25,421 nucleotides of DNA from CAIWKO01 sp964469155 (GTDB lineage Bacteria; Bacteroidota; Bacteroidia; Bacteroidales; CAIWKO01): NCBI GenBank assembly GCA_964469155.1, contig CAYXXU010000066.1, positions 1 through 25,421 on the forward strand, read 5' to 3'. Positions 1 through 7,644 of this stretch are shown in pieces. Below the pieces are notes generated by a model. It had not been told where the DNA came from. It saw only the letters and a program-made list of their open reading frames with translations, and searched no databases. Each line of letters begins with the position of its first letter. Positions within the stretch are counted from its first letter, which is position 1. The translations under genes and the position numbers were made by a program.

Positions 1-34
1 TGTTTGTTATTTTATTGACATCTAATTGTTTATA

Positions 35-1001
35 TCATTTATAAGGGGAGACTATCTATTATTTTTTTGATTTAGGCATATTGACAATAGCATTGAAGTG
101 AGTATCTTTGGGCAACTTAGTACTTAAACTATTGAGAAAAGGTTTGAAAGCTTTAAAATATTTGATTTTCAGGAACAATTTCCTGATGATAAATCATGCA
201 TGGATTATCTGTCAAATATTAAATGGGCGGATGGCTATGTCTGTCTCAAGTGTGGCAACACCAGATTTTGTAAAGGTGCCAAGGAGCATATTCGTCAATG
301 TGCCAAATGCAATTATTTAGAATCCCCCGCAAGGGGTACTTTGTTCCATAAGGTAAAATTCCCCTTATTAAAAGGTATTATATTACATCAGTAAAAATAA
401 AAAAGGCATATCCATTACTGAACTCAGCCGAAAGTTAGGTTTACGACAAAAAACATGTTGGTTGTTTAAGCATAAGGTCATGCACAGAATGAGGAGTAGT
501 GGAAAGAATAATATCCAGGGGAAGGCTCAGATTGATTAATCAGTAGTTGGTGGTCAGGAAGAGGGGGTTGTGGGCAGAAAGAAAGGAAAGAAGAAATTGG
601 TTGTTTTTGCAATAGAGAAGAAAGGGCGAGGCGTAAGTCGTTTTTATGGCAAAGTTATTGAACAATGCAGTGCCATAGTATTGGGTGATTTTATGAAAGT
701 CAATATAGAACCCGATGCAATGGTTAAAACTGCTACATGGACAGGCTATACACCACTAAAAAAAGACTTTATCAATCTCATTCAAATTCCGTCAGGGAAA
801 AAGGGAGAAATTTTTCCAGAATTACACCGTGTTTTAATGGGGTTTAAGGGATGGTTAAGGGGAATGCACCATCACGCTGATCACTTACAGGCATAAATAA
901 ATTAGTATACTTATCGCTTCAACAGAAACGTTATGAAGGCAAATATTTTTAACATCTTTTCAACAGAATGATGAACGCGAAATCTTGTCCTTATAAAATG
1001 A
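35..1001 (+). mobile_element. Degenerate IS1595-family insertion sequence
   Basis: The element contains a recognisable but broken IS1595-type transposase (see the pseudogene entry). Candidate terminal inverted repeats bracket it. The left end around 35-51 reads TCATTTATAAGGGGAGA. The right end around 983-1001, read on the minus strand, is TCATTTTATAAGGACAAGA. They agree except for a one-base indel, one substitution and local drift. The implied length of about 970 bp fits the family. Target-site duplications are not obvious. The boundaries are inferred from this single inverted repeat and could be off by tens of bases. Confidence 0.55.
131..971 (+). pseudogene. IS1595-family transposase, inactivated
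   Basis: The N-terminal part (from about 131, frame of the ATG at 200) carries the typical IS1595 zinc ribbon. It has the phrase KWADGYVCLKCGNTRF, then a second CxxC in QCAKCNY, then GTLFHKVKFPL. Between about 367 and 388 the frame shifts by one base. The next segment, with KKGISITELSRKLGL, continues in the frame that leads to VVGG near 545 and GFKGWLRGMHHHADHLQA near 840-893. That frame holds a TAA at 537-539 where the family has an acidic residue after the first catalytic Asp. It also has a TAA at 894-896 and a TAG at 903-905, after which YTYRFNRN, the usual C-terminal motif, is still readable to a TGA at 969. The expected second catalytic Asp (family form TDGWxGY) reads TATWTGY here. One frameshift, three nonsense codons and a lost catalytic residue mean it cannot transpose by itself. 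Confidence 0.8.
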
Positions 1002-1791
1002 TTATTTATAAAAGCCTAAATCAAAAAATGTATAAACAAATAATTGATTTAGAATGGCTTGGAAGGAGTTATTATTTTGTTTTGTCTGGAAATCCGGCTC
1101 CAACAACAGTGAATTTTTTAGAAAGTCGATGATTCCCTGAACCGGAAGGGGTCGATTTTTTGAAAATTCTATGCCTCGTTGGACAACGAACGGTCGATTT
1201 TTTGATTTTTTGGCTGTTCGTTGGAAAAGGAATGGTCAACATTTTTATTTTTCGGTAGCTCGTCGTCAGGGAGAGGATGAGGAATTTCAGGAAAATATTC
1301 ATAGCATCAGCTGGTGTTCGCATAATTTTTAAAAAGAACCGATATGAAATATGAGCCAGGTGGTTTATTTTGCCAGCTTCCTGAATGTGTTACTTCAAAT
1401 ATTGGAGAGGTTTATGTTTTGGTTGGTTTACTTGCGAAGGTTGTCATCTTTATATGGGGAATATTGCGATGGGGGAGTCAGTTGGGACGCGAGGTGGAAT
1501 GTTGGATTTTGGGCAGGCTGTCGGCGCGCGGCGTGAGGGATTGGAGTGTAAAGCCCACAGCGGCTGCGGAAGTACCTTAGATTTTATGGATGTGGTTTGC
1601 TGCAGCCGCGAAGACTTGCAACGTAAAGCCCGGCCCCCGTAGGGGGACACGTCCTGCTTCGACAAGCTCAGCAACCAGAGATCAGATTTATGAATTAAAA
1701 AATCGGCTGTCCACAGTCGGCAATTAGCAATCGGGAAATGGCAGCAGGCAGGTGGGAAATGGACAATCTTAAATAAAAACCCCAGCTTTTT
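1002..1791. other. Gene-free region with short repeats
   Basis: No ORF here has a protein-like composition; the overlapping short ORFs are arginine/cysteine-rich and mutually exclusive. A direct repeat GGTCGATTTTTTG occurs near 1150 and again near 1192, 42 bp apart. An 8-bp inverted repeat CAACGAAC / GTTCGTTG spans about 1184-1239. A more GC-rich segment at 1480-1650 holds two TAAAGCCC words, each next to a CGGCTGC or GCAGCCG arm, giving an inverted repeat GCGGCTGC / GCAGCCGC. A word CTTCGACAAGCTCAGCA follows near 1656. The stretch 1705-1770 is built of degenerate words such as AGTCGGCAATTAGCAATCGGG. This looks like accumulated intergenic repeat debris rather than a gene. Confidence 0.6.
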
Positions 1792-1821
1792 TTTGATAGA
1801 ACAATTTTAATATTAATTTTG
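1792..1821 (+). promoter_or_regulatory. Putative promoter of gatE (gatDE)
   Basis: A TTTG at 1792-1795 is followed after 18 nt by TAATTTTG at 1814-1821. This matches the Bacteroidota primary sigma factor pattern (-33 TTG, -7 TAnnTTTG). Transcription would start near 1828, about 20 nt before the ATG at 1848. Confidence 0.55.
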
Positions 1822-1847
1822 ACCGCCCTTAAAAAACTAACTTTACT

Positions 1848-3818
1848 ATGAAAGAGAATTTCGATCCAAAAGCCAACTACGAAGAAACGAAAAACAACAT
1901 AGGATACGTTCCGCTGCATCAGGCCAAACAGGCCGATTGGGATAGAATCGGGTTTATGTCGGGCCTGGAAGTACATCAGCAACTGAAAACTAAGGAGAAA
2001 CTTTTTTGTCATTGTCCGGCCGGAGTGTTTCAGAAAAAAGGAGCTTACGACGCAGAACTCATTCGCCACATGCGCCCCACCCTCAGCGAGCTGGGCGAAT
2101 ATGACGGCACCGCACTGATGGAATTCAAGACCCGCAAGAACATCGTGTACCGCATTCAGAACGAAACTGCCTGCACCTACGATGTGGACGATACTCCCCC
2201 TTTCAAACTCAACAAAGAAGCCCTGGAATATGCCCTAGAAATAGCCCTCATCAGCAAACTGAATATCGTAGGCGAGGTGCATATCACCCGTAAACAATAT
2301 CTTGACGGAAGCATACCTACTGGATTTCAGCGTACTGCCATTTTAGGAGTGGAAGGTGAATTGACCCTGAAGCACAAAACCATCCGACTGATACAACTGA
2401 GCATTGAAGAAGATTCCTGCCGTGAAGTGAGCGACATAGGTCACACACGAACCTATACCACCGACCGCCTCGGCATTCCCCTGATAGAAACCGTTACCTA
2501 TCCCGATATGGTGAACCCACAGGAAGTAAAGGAAGCCTGCGACTACATCCGTTTCCTGAACCGCAGCACCGGAAAATGCCGCACGGGCATTGGCGCCGGC
2601 CGTCAAGATGTGAACGTAAGCTGCACGGGCGGCACCCGCGTGGAAATAAAAGGCGTTTCGCATACCCGCTGGATTCCGAAACTGACACATAACGAAGCTT
2701 TCCGCCAATGGGCCCTGCTGCGTGTGCGCGACCTGCTGAAAAACAAAATGGGCGACGGCAGTTCGTGGAAAATGAACTCTAAAAAGATCAACCTGCAGTA
2801 TTTCGGCTTTTCTAATCTGCCTTTATCGGAAGAAAATAAGAAATGTTTCAGCTATTATGCCATCAACCTGCCCGGTTTCCGCAAGATACTGTCGCATTTC
2901 ACCCAGCCCGGCAAGATGTTTGGCGATGAGATCAGCGAACGACTGAAGGTGATCGCCTGTGTGGAAATGCCCAATATGACGCATTCGGAAACTTTGGAAC
3001 CTTTGGTTAGTGAAGACGATTTCTCTAAGATACGCACCCTGCTGAATGCCGGCGACGACGATGCTCAGATCATCATCTGGTGCCCGGAAGCCGATATGAA
3101 GACAGCTTTGGAAACTGTGGAAGAAAGATGTTTGTGGGCTTTCAAAGGCGTGCCCAATGAAACCCGCAAATCCTTCGAGGACGGAACCACCATTTTCGAA
3201 CGCGTGTTGCCTGGTGCGGATCGCATGTATCCCGATACCGATTCGGTTCCTATTCCTTTGCAGAACGAATATATAGATGACCTGAAAAACCGCATCCCTT
3301 CGGAAGTGATCACCCGATATCATCAACTGAAAGAATGGGGCATACCGGAAGATACCTATACTTATATCTTTAAGAAGAACCTCTACAACATCGTCGAAAA
3401 GCTGGTGAATGATTATAAACTGAAACCCAGTTTCGCGGGAACCTTTTTGGGACATACGCTGAAGTATGTGGAAGGTCATTTCAAACGCTCCATCTATTTC
3501 AACTACGAGCAGGTTTGCGATTTGTTCCAATATATCATGGAGAATAAACTCGATGTGCTGATTGCCAAAAGAATGATGCCTGTGATTTATGAGCATCCGA
3601 AGATGGATTTCGATTCGGTGCTGGCTACGCTTCAGTTCAAGAAAATGAGTAAGGCTGATATCACGGCCAATATTCCGTTTATGAAAGAAAAGTTCAAGCA
3701 GATACGCATTTCTCAAAAACCAGAAGTGGAACTGCACTGGATTATGGGTGGACTGAGGAAGATGGCTTTGGGGAATATTAACCTGACAGAACTCACGGAA
3801 CTCGTTAATAAGAATTAA
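1848..3818 (+). CDS. gatE: Glu-tRNA(Gln) amidotransferase subunit E (archaeal type)
   Basis: GatE is the kinase/transamidase and tRNA-recognition subunit of the GatDE enzyme. It phosphorylates Glu on mischarged Glu-tRNA(Gln) and amidates it with ammonia from GatD. The 656-aa protein has the GatB/GatE cradle domain: GLEVHQQL at residues 39-46, FCHCPAG at 53-59, then DVDDTPPF, TTDRLGIPLIE and RQDVNVS. Unlike bacterial GatB it has the AspRS-like GAD insertion after about residue 285, starting near LPGFRKIL and running through TLLNAGDDDAQIIIW to LPGADRMYPDTDSVPI. A helical tail domain follows. The insertion and the length (archaeal GatE about 620-640 aa; bacterial GatB about 475-500) identify it as GatE. 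It has roughly 25 extra N-terminal residues before the conserved start of the fold. gatD follows after 128 bp on the same strand. Function is inferred from motifs. Confidence 0.93.
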   Translation: MKENFDPKANYEETKNNIGYVPLHQAKQADWDRIGFMSGLEVHQQLKTKEKLFCHCPAGVFQKKGAYDAELIRHMRPTLSELGEYDGTALMEFKTRKNIVYRIQNETACTYDVDDTPPFKLNKEALEYALEIALISKLNIVGEVHITRKQYLDGSIPTGFQRTAILGVEGELTLKHKTIRLIQLSIEEDSCREVSDIGHTRTYTTDRLGIPLIETVTYPDMVNPQEVKEACDYIRFLNRSTGKCRTGIGAGRQDVNVSCTGGTRVEIKGVSHTRWIPKLTHNEAFRQWALLRVRDLLKNKMGDGSSWKMNSKKINLQYFGFSNLPLSEENKKCFSYYAINLPGFRKILSHFTQPGKMFGDEISERLKVIACVEMPNMTHSETLEPLVSEDDFSKIRTLLNAGDDDAQIIIWCPEADMKTALETVEERCLWAFKGVPNETRKSFEDGTTIFERVLPGADRMYPDTDSVPIPLQNEYIDDLKNRIPSEVITRYHQLKEWGIPEDTYTYIFKKNLYNIVEKLVNDYKLKPSFAGTFLGHTLKYVEGHFKRSIYFNYEQVCDLFQYIMENKLDVLIAKRMMPVIYEHPKMDFDSVLATLQFKKMSKADITANIPFMKEKFKQIRISQKPEVELHWIMGGLRKMALGNINLTELTELVNKN

Positions 3819-3946
3819 GATGTAGGAAGTCAAAAGACCGAAGTCCGGAGTCCGAAGACCGAAGAGAAACCACTAAGACACTGAGATCACTAAGATACAC
3901 TAAGAAGAAATAAGAACAAGTACAGAACATTTAAAATTCAAAGTCA
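3819..3946. repeat. Degenerate short direct repeats between gatE and gatD
   Basis: The spacer consists of two micro-repeat patches. Around 3833-3866 variants of AAGACCGAAGTCCGGAGTCC recur with a period of about 7-8 bases. Around 3870-3912 variants of CACTAAGA recur (CACTAAGACACTGAGATCAC and onward). No promoter box is clear, so gatD may be read from the gatE promoter. Confidence 0.6.
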
Positions 3947-5332
3947 ATGAGCGAAGATTTTTTTCAAGGCTATAAAGGGGCATCTCTCGAAATGCTGAAA
4001 CGGTTTAATGTGAGGGTATGGGGACAGGCAGAGGTAGAAACCACGCGAGGCCTTTTCAAAGGAACCGTATTGCCACGAGCCGAAAACGACGACGACCAGC
4101 ATATTGTTATGAAAGTGATTACCGGTTATAATATAGGCGTGGATATCACCACCATCACCGGTATGATAGAAACCGGCTACAAAAAAGCCAACTATAAGAT
4201 TCCCGAGAAACAATTTCCGGTAACTCCCGGTTTGCCTTATGTGAAACTGATAGGCACAGGCGGAACGATTGCTTCCCGTCTGGACTACAGAACCGGAGCC
4301 GTGATTCCTGCTTTTACCCCCGGTGAATTGTATGGAGCCGTTCCCGAGTTGGCAGATATCTGTAATCTGGATACCGAAAAGCTGTTTGCTGTTTTCAGCG
4401 AGAACATGGGCCCCGAACAGTATAAGAAACTTGCCGTGGCCATTGGCCAGGAAATTGAAAAGGGAATAGATGGTATCATTATCGGTCACGGAACCGACAC
4501 CCTGCATTACACCGCAGCCGCCTTGACCTTTATGGTTCAGAACCCTCCGGTTCCTATAATTTTGGTGGGTTCGCAACGTTCCTCCGACCGTCCCAGTTCG
4601 GATGCCGCTTTGAATCTCATGCATGCTGCCACGGCTGCTGCTCATGGAGACATAGCCGAAGTTATGGTTTGTATGTTCGGACCCACTTCGGATGAATACG
4701 GATTTCTGCACAGAGGAACACGCGTAAGAAAAATGCACTCATCCTACCGTTCCACTTTCAGGACCATTGGAGATATTCCTGTGGCAACCGTTACCCGCAA
4801 TGGAGTGGTTCCTCAGAAACCCATCTACAACCACAGACGCAAAGATCGAGATGTTAAAATAACTCCCGTATTCGAAGAAAAAGTGGGAATGCTTTATTAT
4901 TACACCAATATGCAGCCGGATATGATAGACGCTATGGTGGATAATGGTTATAAAGGCATCATCATCATAGGCACCGGTTTGGGACACGTGAACAAACCCA
5001 TTTATCCGGCTATTGAGCGTGCCGTGAAAAAAGGAGTAGCCATATACATGACGGTTCAGACATTGTGGGGTTATGTGCACATGTTTGTTTACGATACAGG
5101 CCGCGACCTTATGGCAAAAGGAATTATTCCTGCTGAAAATATGCTTCCCGAAGTGGCTTACATTAAACTGGGCTGGGCTTTAGGACAAACCAGCGATCTC
5201 GAAAAAGTCAGGGACATTATGCTATCACCTATCAATGATGATATCACTCCACGCGAACCATACAATGGTTACCTGATCTACCAGGGTGGTGTCAGGGAAG
5301 TGGAAGACTTTATTAAGAAAGTACACAAATAA
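3947..5332 (+). CDS. gatD: Glu-tRNA(Gln) amidotransferase subunit D (archaeal type)
   Basis: GatD is the type I asparaginase-like subunit that releases ammonia from asparagine or glutamine for GatE. The 461-aa protein has the small N-terminal GatD-specific domain (about residues 1-90, with VRVWGQAEVETTRGLFKGTVLPR). The asparaginase domain follows. Its catalytic set is visible: Thr107 in GTGGTIAS, Thr183-Asp184 in HGTDT, and Lys262 in RKMHSS. SQRSSDRPSSDAALNL is the GatD-type signature between them. The N-terminal domain and the GatD signature separate it from ordinary L-asparaginases (about 330-350 aa). It lies directly downstream of gatE, as expected for a two-subunit enzyme. The ATG at 3947 precedes the N-terminal domain cleanly. 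Confidence 0.93.
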   Translation: MSEDFFQGYKGASLEMLKRFNVRVWGQAEVETTRGLFKGTVLPRAENDDDQHIVMKVITGYNIGVDITTITGMIETGYKKANYKIPEKQFPVTPGLPYVKLIGTGGTIASRLDYRTGAVIPAFTPGELYGAVPELADICNLDTEKLFAVFSENMGPEQYKKLAVAIGQEIEKGIDGIIIGHGTDTLHYTAAALTFMVQNPPVPIILVGSQRSSDRPSSDAALNLMHAATAAAHGDIAEVMVCMFGPTSDEYGFLHRGTRVRKMHSSYRSTFRTIGDIPVATVTRNGVVPQKPIYNHRRKDRDVKITPVFEEKVGMLYYYTNMQPDMIDAMVDNGYKGIIIIGTGLGHVNKPIYPAIERAVKKGVAIYMTVQTLWGYVHMFVYDTGRDLMAKGIIPAENMLPEVAYIKLGWALGQTSDLEKVRDIMLSPINDDITPREPYNGYLIYQGGVREVEDFIKKVHK

Positions 5333-5384
5333 GAAATAAAGAAAAGGGATAGGGAATAATCACAGAATTCGCCTTTTGGCGAAC

Positions 5385-5421
5385 AAAAAAAAGGGGCTGA
5401 AATTTCAGCCCCTTTTTTGTT
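5385..5421. terminator. Bidirectional terminator between gatD and the GMP gene
   Basis: The perfect palindrome AAGGGGCTGAAA / TTTCAGCCCCTT has an A-run on its left and a T-run on its right. It forms a strong stem with a U-tract in both directions, so it can end gatD on the plus strand and the convergent guanylyltransferase gene on the minus strand. Confidence 0.85.
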
Positions 5422-5433
5422 TGAAGTATTTTT

Positions 5434-6522
5434 CTATACGAAATGTTCGCCTTTTTCTATCTTCACATCGTTCACAAACTGACGAATCTGTTGTTCGTCC
5501 TGCTTTTTGCAAACCAGCAGCACGTGACCCGACTCGACAACGATATAGTCTTCCAGTCCCTGGAGAACTACCAGTTTGTCTTTAGGCATATTCACAATAC
5601 AGTTGTGGCTGTCGTACATGATTACATTTTTACCAATAATGGCATTTCCTTGTTCGTTTTTCTGACGGTTTTCGTAAAGCGAACCCCAGGTTCCCAGATC
5701 GGACCATCCAAAATCGGAACATAAAACATAAACATTATCAGCTTTTTCCATCACGCCATAGTCAACAGAAATACTGCGGCAAGTGGCGTAGGTAGCTTTA
5801 ATAAATTCTGCTTCTTCCGGCGTATTATAGATTCCAACACCTTTCTGGAAGGCCTCGATGATCTCGGGCAAATACTTTTCAAATGCATTCAGAAAACTAT
5901 CCAATGACCAGATAAAAATACCGGCATTCCAAAAGAAGTCGCCGCTTTCGAGAAATTGCTGAGCCATTTCGAGTTCGGGTTTTTCGGTGAAAGTCTTTAC
6001 TTTTTTTATTCTGCTGTCTACATCGTCAATCTCTTTTTCAATGATCTGAATATAACCATATCCTGTATCAGGCCGACTGGGAGTGATGCCTAAAGTTACC
6101 AGCCAATCATTTTCCGAAACAGCCTTCAGGGAAGATTTAATTACATCTGAAAAAACGTCATCTTTAAGAATGATATGATCAGAGGGGGCCACCACCATAT
6201 TGGCAGTCGGACATATCTCTTTAATTTTAAAACAGGCATAGGCGACACAAGGAGCTGTGTTTCTTCTGGTAGGTTCGGCGATGATCTGGTTGTTGTTCAA
6301 AAAGGGTAACTGCTCTATCACCAGCGGACAATAGGATTCGTTGGTAACGATAAAAATATTTTCTTGTGGAATAATTCGTTCGAACCTTCGGAAGGTCTGT
6401 TGTAATAATGTTTCACCCGTTCCTAAAATGTCTAGAAATTGCTTGGGTTGGGAAGTACGGCTCATGGGCCAAAAACGCGATCCAATGCCACCGGCCATTA
6501 TCACACAAAAATTATTATTCAT
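5434..6522 (-). CDS. Mannose-1-phosphate guanylyltransferase
   Basis: This enzyme makes GDP-mannose from mannose-1-phosphate and GTP, a precursor for mannosylated or fucosylated surface glycans. The 362-aa protein opens with the nucleotidyltransferase signature MAGGIGSRFWPMSR, then PKQFL (residues about 9-29). It continues with EPTRRNTAPC, the metal/sugar loop VAPSDHII, TGYGYIQ, FTEKPE, FFWNAGIFIW and GWSDLGTWGSLY, which are the family landmarks. It stops after a short left-handed helix region and lacks the phosphomannose isomerase domain of bifunctional ManC. It is the last gene of a minus-strand group, 74 bp after the sprT-like gene. GDP-mannose supply fits the membrane glycosyltransferases encoded further along the window. 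Confidence 0.93.
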   Translation of the reverse strand: MNNNFCVIMAGGIGSRFWPMSRTSQPKQFLDILGTGETLLQQTFRRFERIIPQENIFIVTNESYCPLVIEQLPFLNNNQIIAEPTRRNTAPCVAYACFKIKEICPTANMVVAPSDHIILKDDVFSDVIKSSLKAVSENDWLVTLGITPSRPDTGYGYIQIIEKEIDDVDSRIKKVKTFTEKPELEMAQQFLESGDFFWNAGIFIWSLDSFLNAFEKYLPEIIEAFQKGVGIYNTPEEAEFIKATYATCRSISVDYGVMEKADNVYVLCSDFGWSDLGTWGSLYENRQKNEQGNAIIGKNVIMYDSHNCIVNMPKDKLVVLQGLEDYIVVESGHVLLVCKKQDEQQIRQFVNDVKIEKGEHFV

Positions 6523-6596
6523 CTTTTGATCTTTGGTTCACAATTTTTTGCAAAAGTATTAAAAATAACAATAAAAAGAAATCACCAATTTCATTA

Positions 6597-7217
6597 TCAT
6601 TCCTGAATGGGTATAACTCTTGCAATTGGGCTTACATAATACCATCGTTTGTTTGTCAGGCAGTAGCATTTATATCGTGTACGGATCTTTTGCCCTTTCT
6701 GAAAAACTTTGGCATTGTGAATTTTAAACTTTTGGTTTTCGGCCAGTTCTTCAAGCATAACCCCGGCCTCTTCATGAGTATTATGCAGCGATAAAACTTT
6801 CTGCAATTCTTTCTCGGAAGAAGAGGAAGCATATATATTGCCAATCAATGACCTGGCGAGTTCTGCCTCAACCTCCGGAGGAAATATTTTGGATTCCAAA
6901 AGCTCAAAAAGTAAATCCTTATAGATTTGTTTCCACTGTTTTCCATGAGGCGCCACCCCGTTGCGATGCTTTTCAAAACACAACAAATGAGCAAATTCAT
7001 GAGTAAAAGTGATCAGAAAAGAATACTTGTTCAGAGAGCGGTTGACACTTATTTTATGAAATTTGTTGTTACCGTGGGGAGCCCGGTAATCTCCGAGTTT
7101 GGAAACACGGGCAGCGGAAACCCGAATCTGGAGAGGATACATTTGTATCCATTTTGCAACGACAGAAAAAGAAGCTTCCGGAATAAATGGCTTTAAAACA
7201 TCATTAAATACCGGCAT
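6597..7217 (-). CDS. SprT-like zinc metalloprotease domain protein
   Basis: The 206-aa protein has a zinc-protease HExxH motif, HEFAH at residues 73-77, and a downstream His in APHGKQWK (about residue 91), as in SprT/Spartan-like domains. The C-terminal third has a YKCYCLTNKRWYYVSPIAR stretch where SprT proteins usually have a zinc ribbon; only one CxC-like pair is visible, so a complete ribbon is doubtful. No signal peptide is seen, so it is probably cytoplasmic. Eukaryotic Spartan cleaves DNA-protein crosslinks; the role of bacterial SprT is less clear. The start ATG lies inside the end of an upstream mini-lipoprotein gene (14-bp overlap), implying translational coupling. Confidence 0.85.
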   Translation of the reverse strand: MPVFNDVLKPFIPEASFSVVAKWIQMYPLQIRVSAARVSKLGDYRAPHGNNKFHKISVNRSLNKYSFLITFTHEFAHLLCFEKHRNGVAPHGKQWKQIYKDLLFELLESKIFPPEVEAELARSLIGNIYASSSSEKELQKVLSLHNTHEEAGVMLEELAENQKFKIHNAKVFQKGQKIRTRYKCYCLTNKRWYYVSPIARVIPIQE

Positions 7218-7344
7218 TCAAACTTGCAGTTTTCTTGGCTTTAAGACTAAATGTGGGGCATTTATCATACCTGTGTTTGCGAGAGCCACATGATAATATT
7301 ACCGAGATGATGACCAAAATAATGGCTATTTTCAGTTTATTCAT
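7204..7344 (-). CDS. Mini-lipoprotein (46 aa), second of a tandem pair
   Basis: This short gene starts with MNKLKIAIILVIISVILSCG, a lysine-containing n-region, a hydrophobic core and a lipobox ending ILSC (Cys19). That is a textbook lipoprotein signal peptide. The mature peptide is only about 28 residues: a basic stretch SRKHRYDKCPTFS followed by a lysine-rich tail. Its 3' end overlaps the sprT-like gene by 14 bp. The tail motif KHRYDKCPTFS resembles KHKCKDCPKFS of the next small gene, so the two are likely duplicates. I do not recognise the family. It is supported by the signal peptide, the overlap and the paralogous neighbour. Confidence 0.7.
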   Translation of the reverse strand: MNKLKIAIILVIISVILSCGSRKHRYDKCPTFSLKAKKTASLNAGI

Positions 7345-7346
7345 TT

Positions 7347-7499
7347 TCAGGACAGTTTATTGTGATTAATAGTAAGGGTATTTGAAAATTTGGGGCAATC
7401 TTTACATTTATGTTTCGCTGATGTTTTACAGGCAGCAAACATGATGAGAATCATAAAAAGAAGCGCCCACCCAAAACGAATCCTGCCTGACCCTAACAT
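7347..7499 (-). CDS. Mini-lipoprotein (50 aa), first of a tandem pair
   Basis: The start ATG at 7499 gives a 50-aa peptide: an RIR-containing n-region, the hydrophobic core WALLFMILIMF, and the lipobox FAAC (Cys24). The mature part is about 27 residues, KTSAKHKCKDCPKFS followed by a polar tail. The CKDC pair and the CPxFS motif parallel the neighbouring 46-aa lipoprotein, whose ATG is only 2 bp beyond this gene's stop. It is the first gene of the minus-strand group leading into the sprT-like protease. Function is unknown; the cysteines and basic residues could bind metal or a periplasmic partner, which is speculation. Confidence 0.68.
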   Translation of the reverse strand: MLGSGRIRFGWALLFMILIMFAACKTSAKHKCKDCPKFSNTLTINHNKLS

Positions 7500-7513
7500 T
7501 GCTAATTTTTTTA

Positions 7514-7521
7514 CAAACCTA
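7514..7521 (-). promoter_or_regulatory. Possible -7 box for the mini-lipoprotein/sprT group
   Basis: TAGGTTTG on the minus strand matches TAnnTTTG. It sits 15 nt before the ATG at 7499, leaving a very short leader. No good TTG box is seen at the expected distance, so this is weak. Confidence 0.3.
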
Positions 7522-7644
7522 ACGATTTTTCTTAAATTTTATTGTCTCTATTTCATAATTTCTGAAAACATTTTCAACAGAGTATATTTTAAAAATACCA
7601 GATGGGTTGGTTGAAAGGGTATTTTTTTTATTTCCAGAAAAAAA

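Noticed and set aside
537..905. Stop-codon reassignment (TAA/TAG read as Glu or Tyr)
   Set aside because: TAA, TAG and TGA all end intact genes elsewhere in the window (gatE, the GMP gene, mlaE), so the stops in the transposase are mutations.
1344..1674. Several overlapping short open frames on both strands
   Set aside because: They are mutually exclusive, rich in Arg, Cys, Trp and Pro from GC-rich repeats, and show no signal peptide or domain.
2823..3833. 336-codon open frame antisense to gatE
   Set aside because: It lies wholly opposite the well-supported gatE and has a histidine/phenylalanine/isoleucine-rich composition typical of a shadow frame.
3944..4738. 264-codon open frame antisense to gatD
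   Set aside because: It mirrors gatD codons, has no domain-like motif and no plausible start context.
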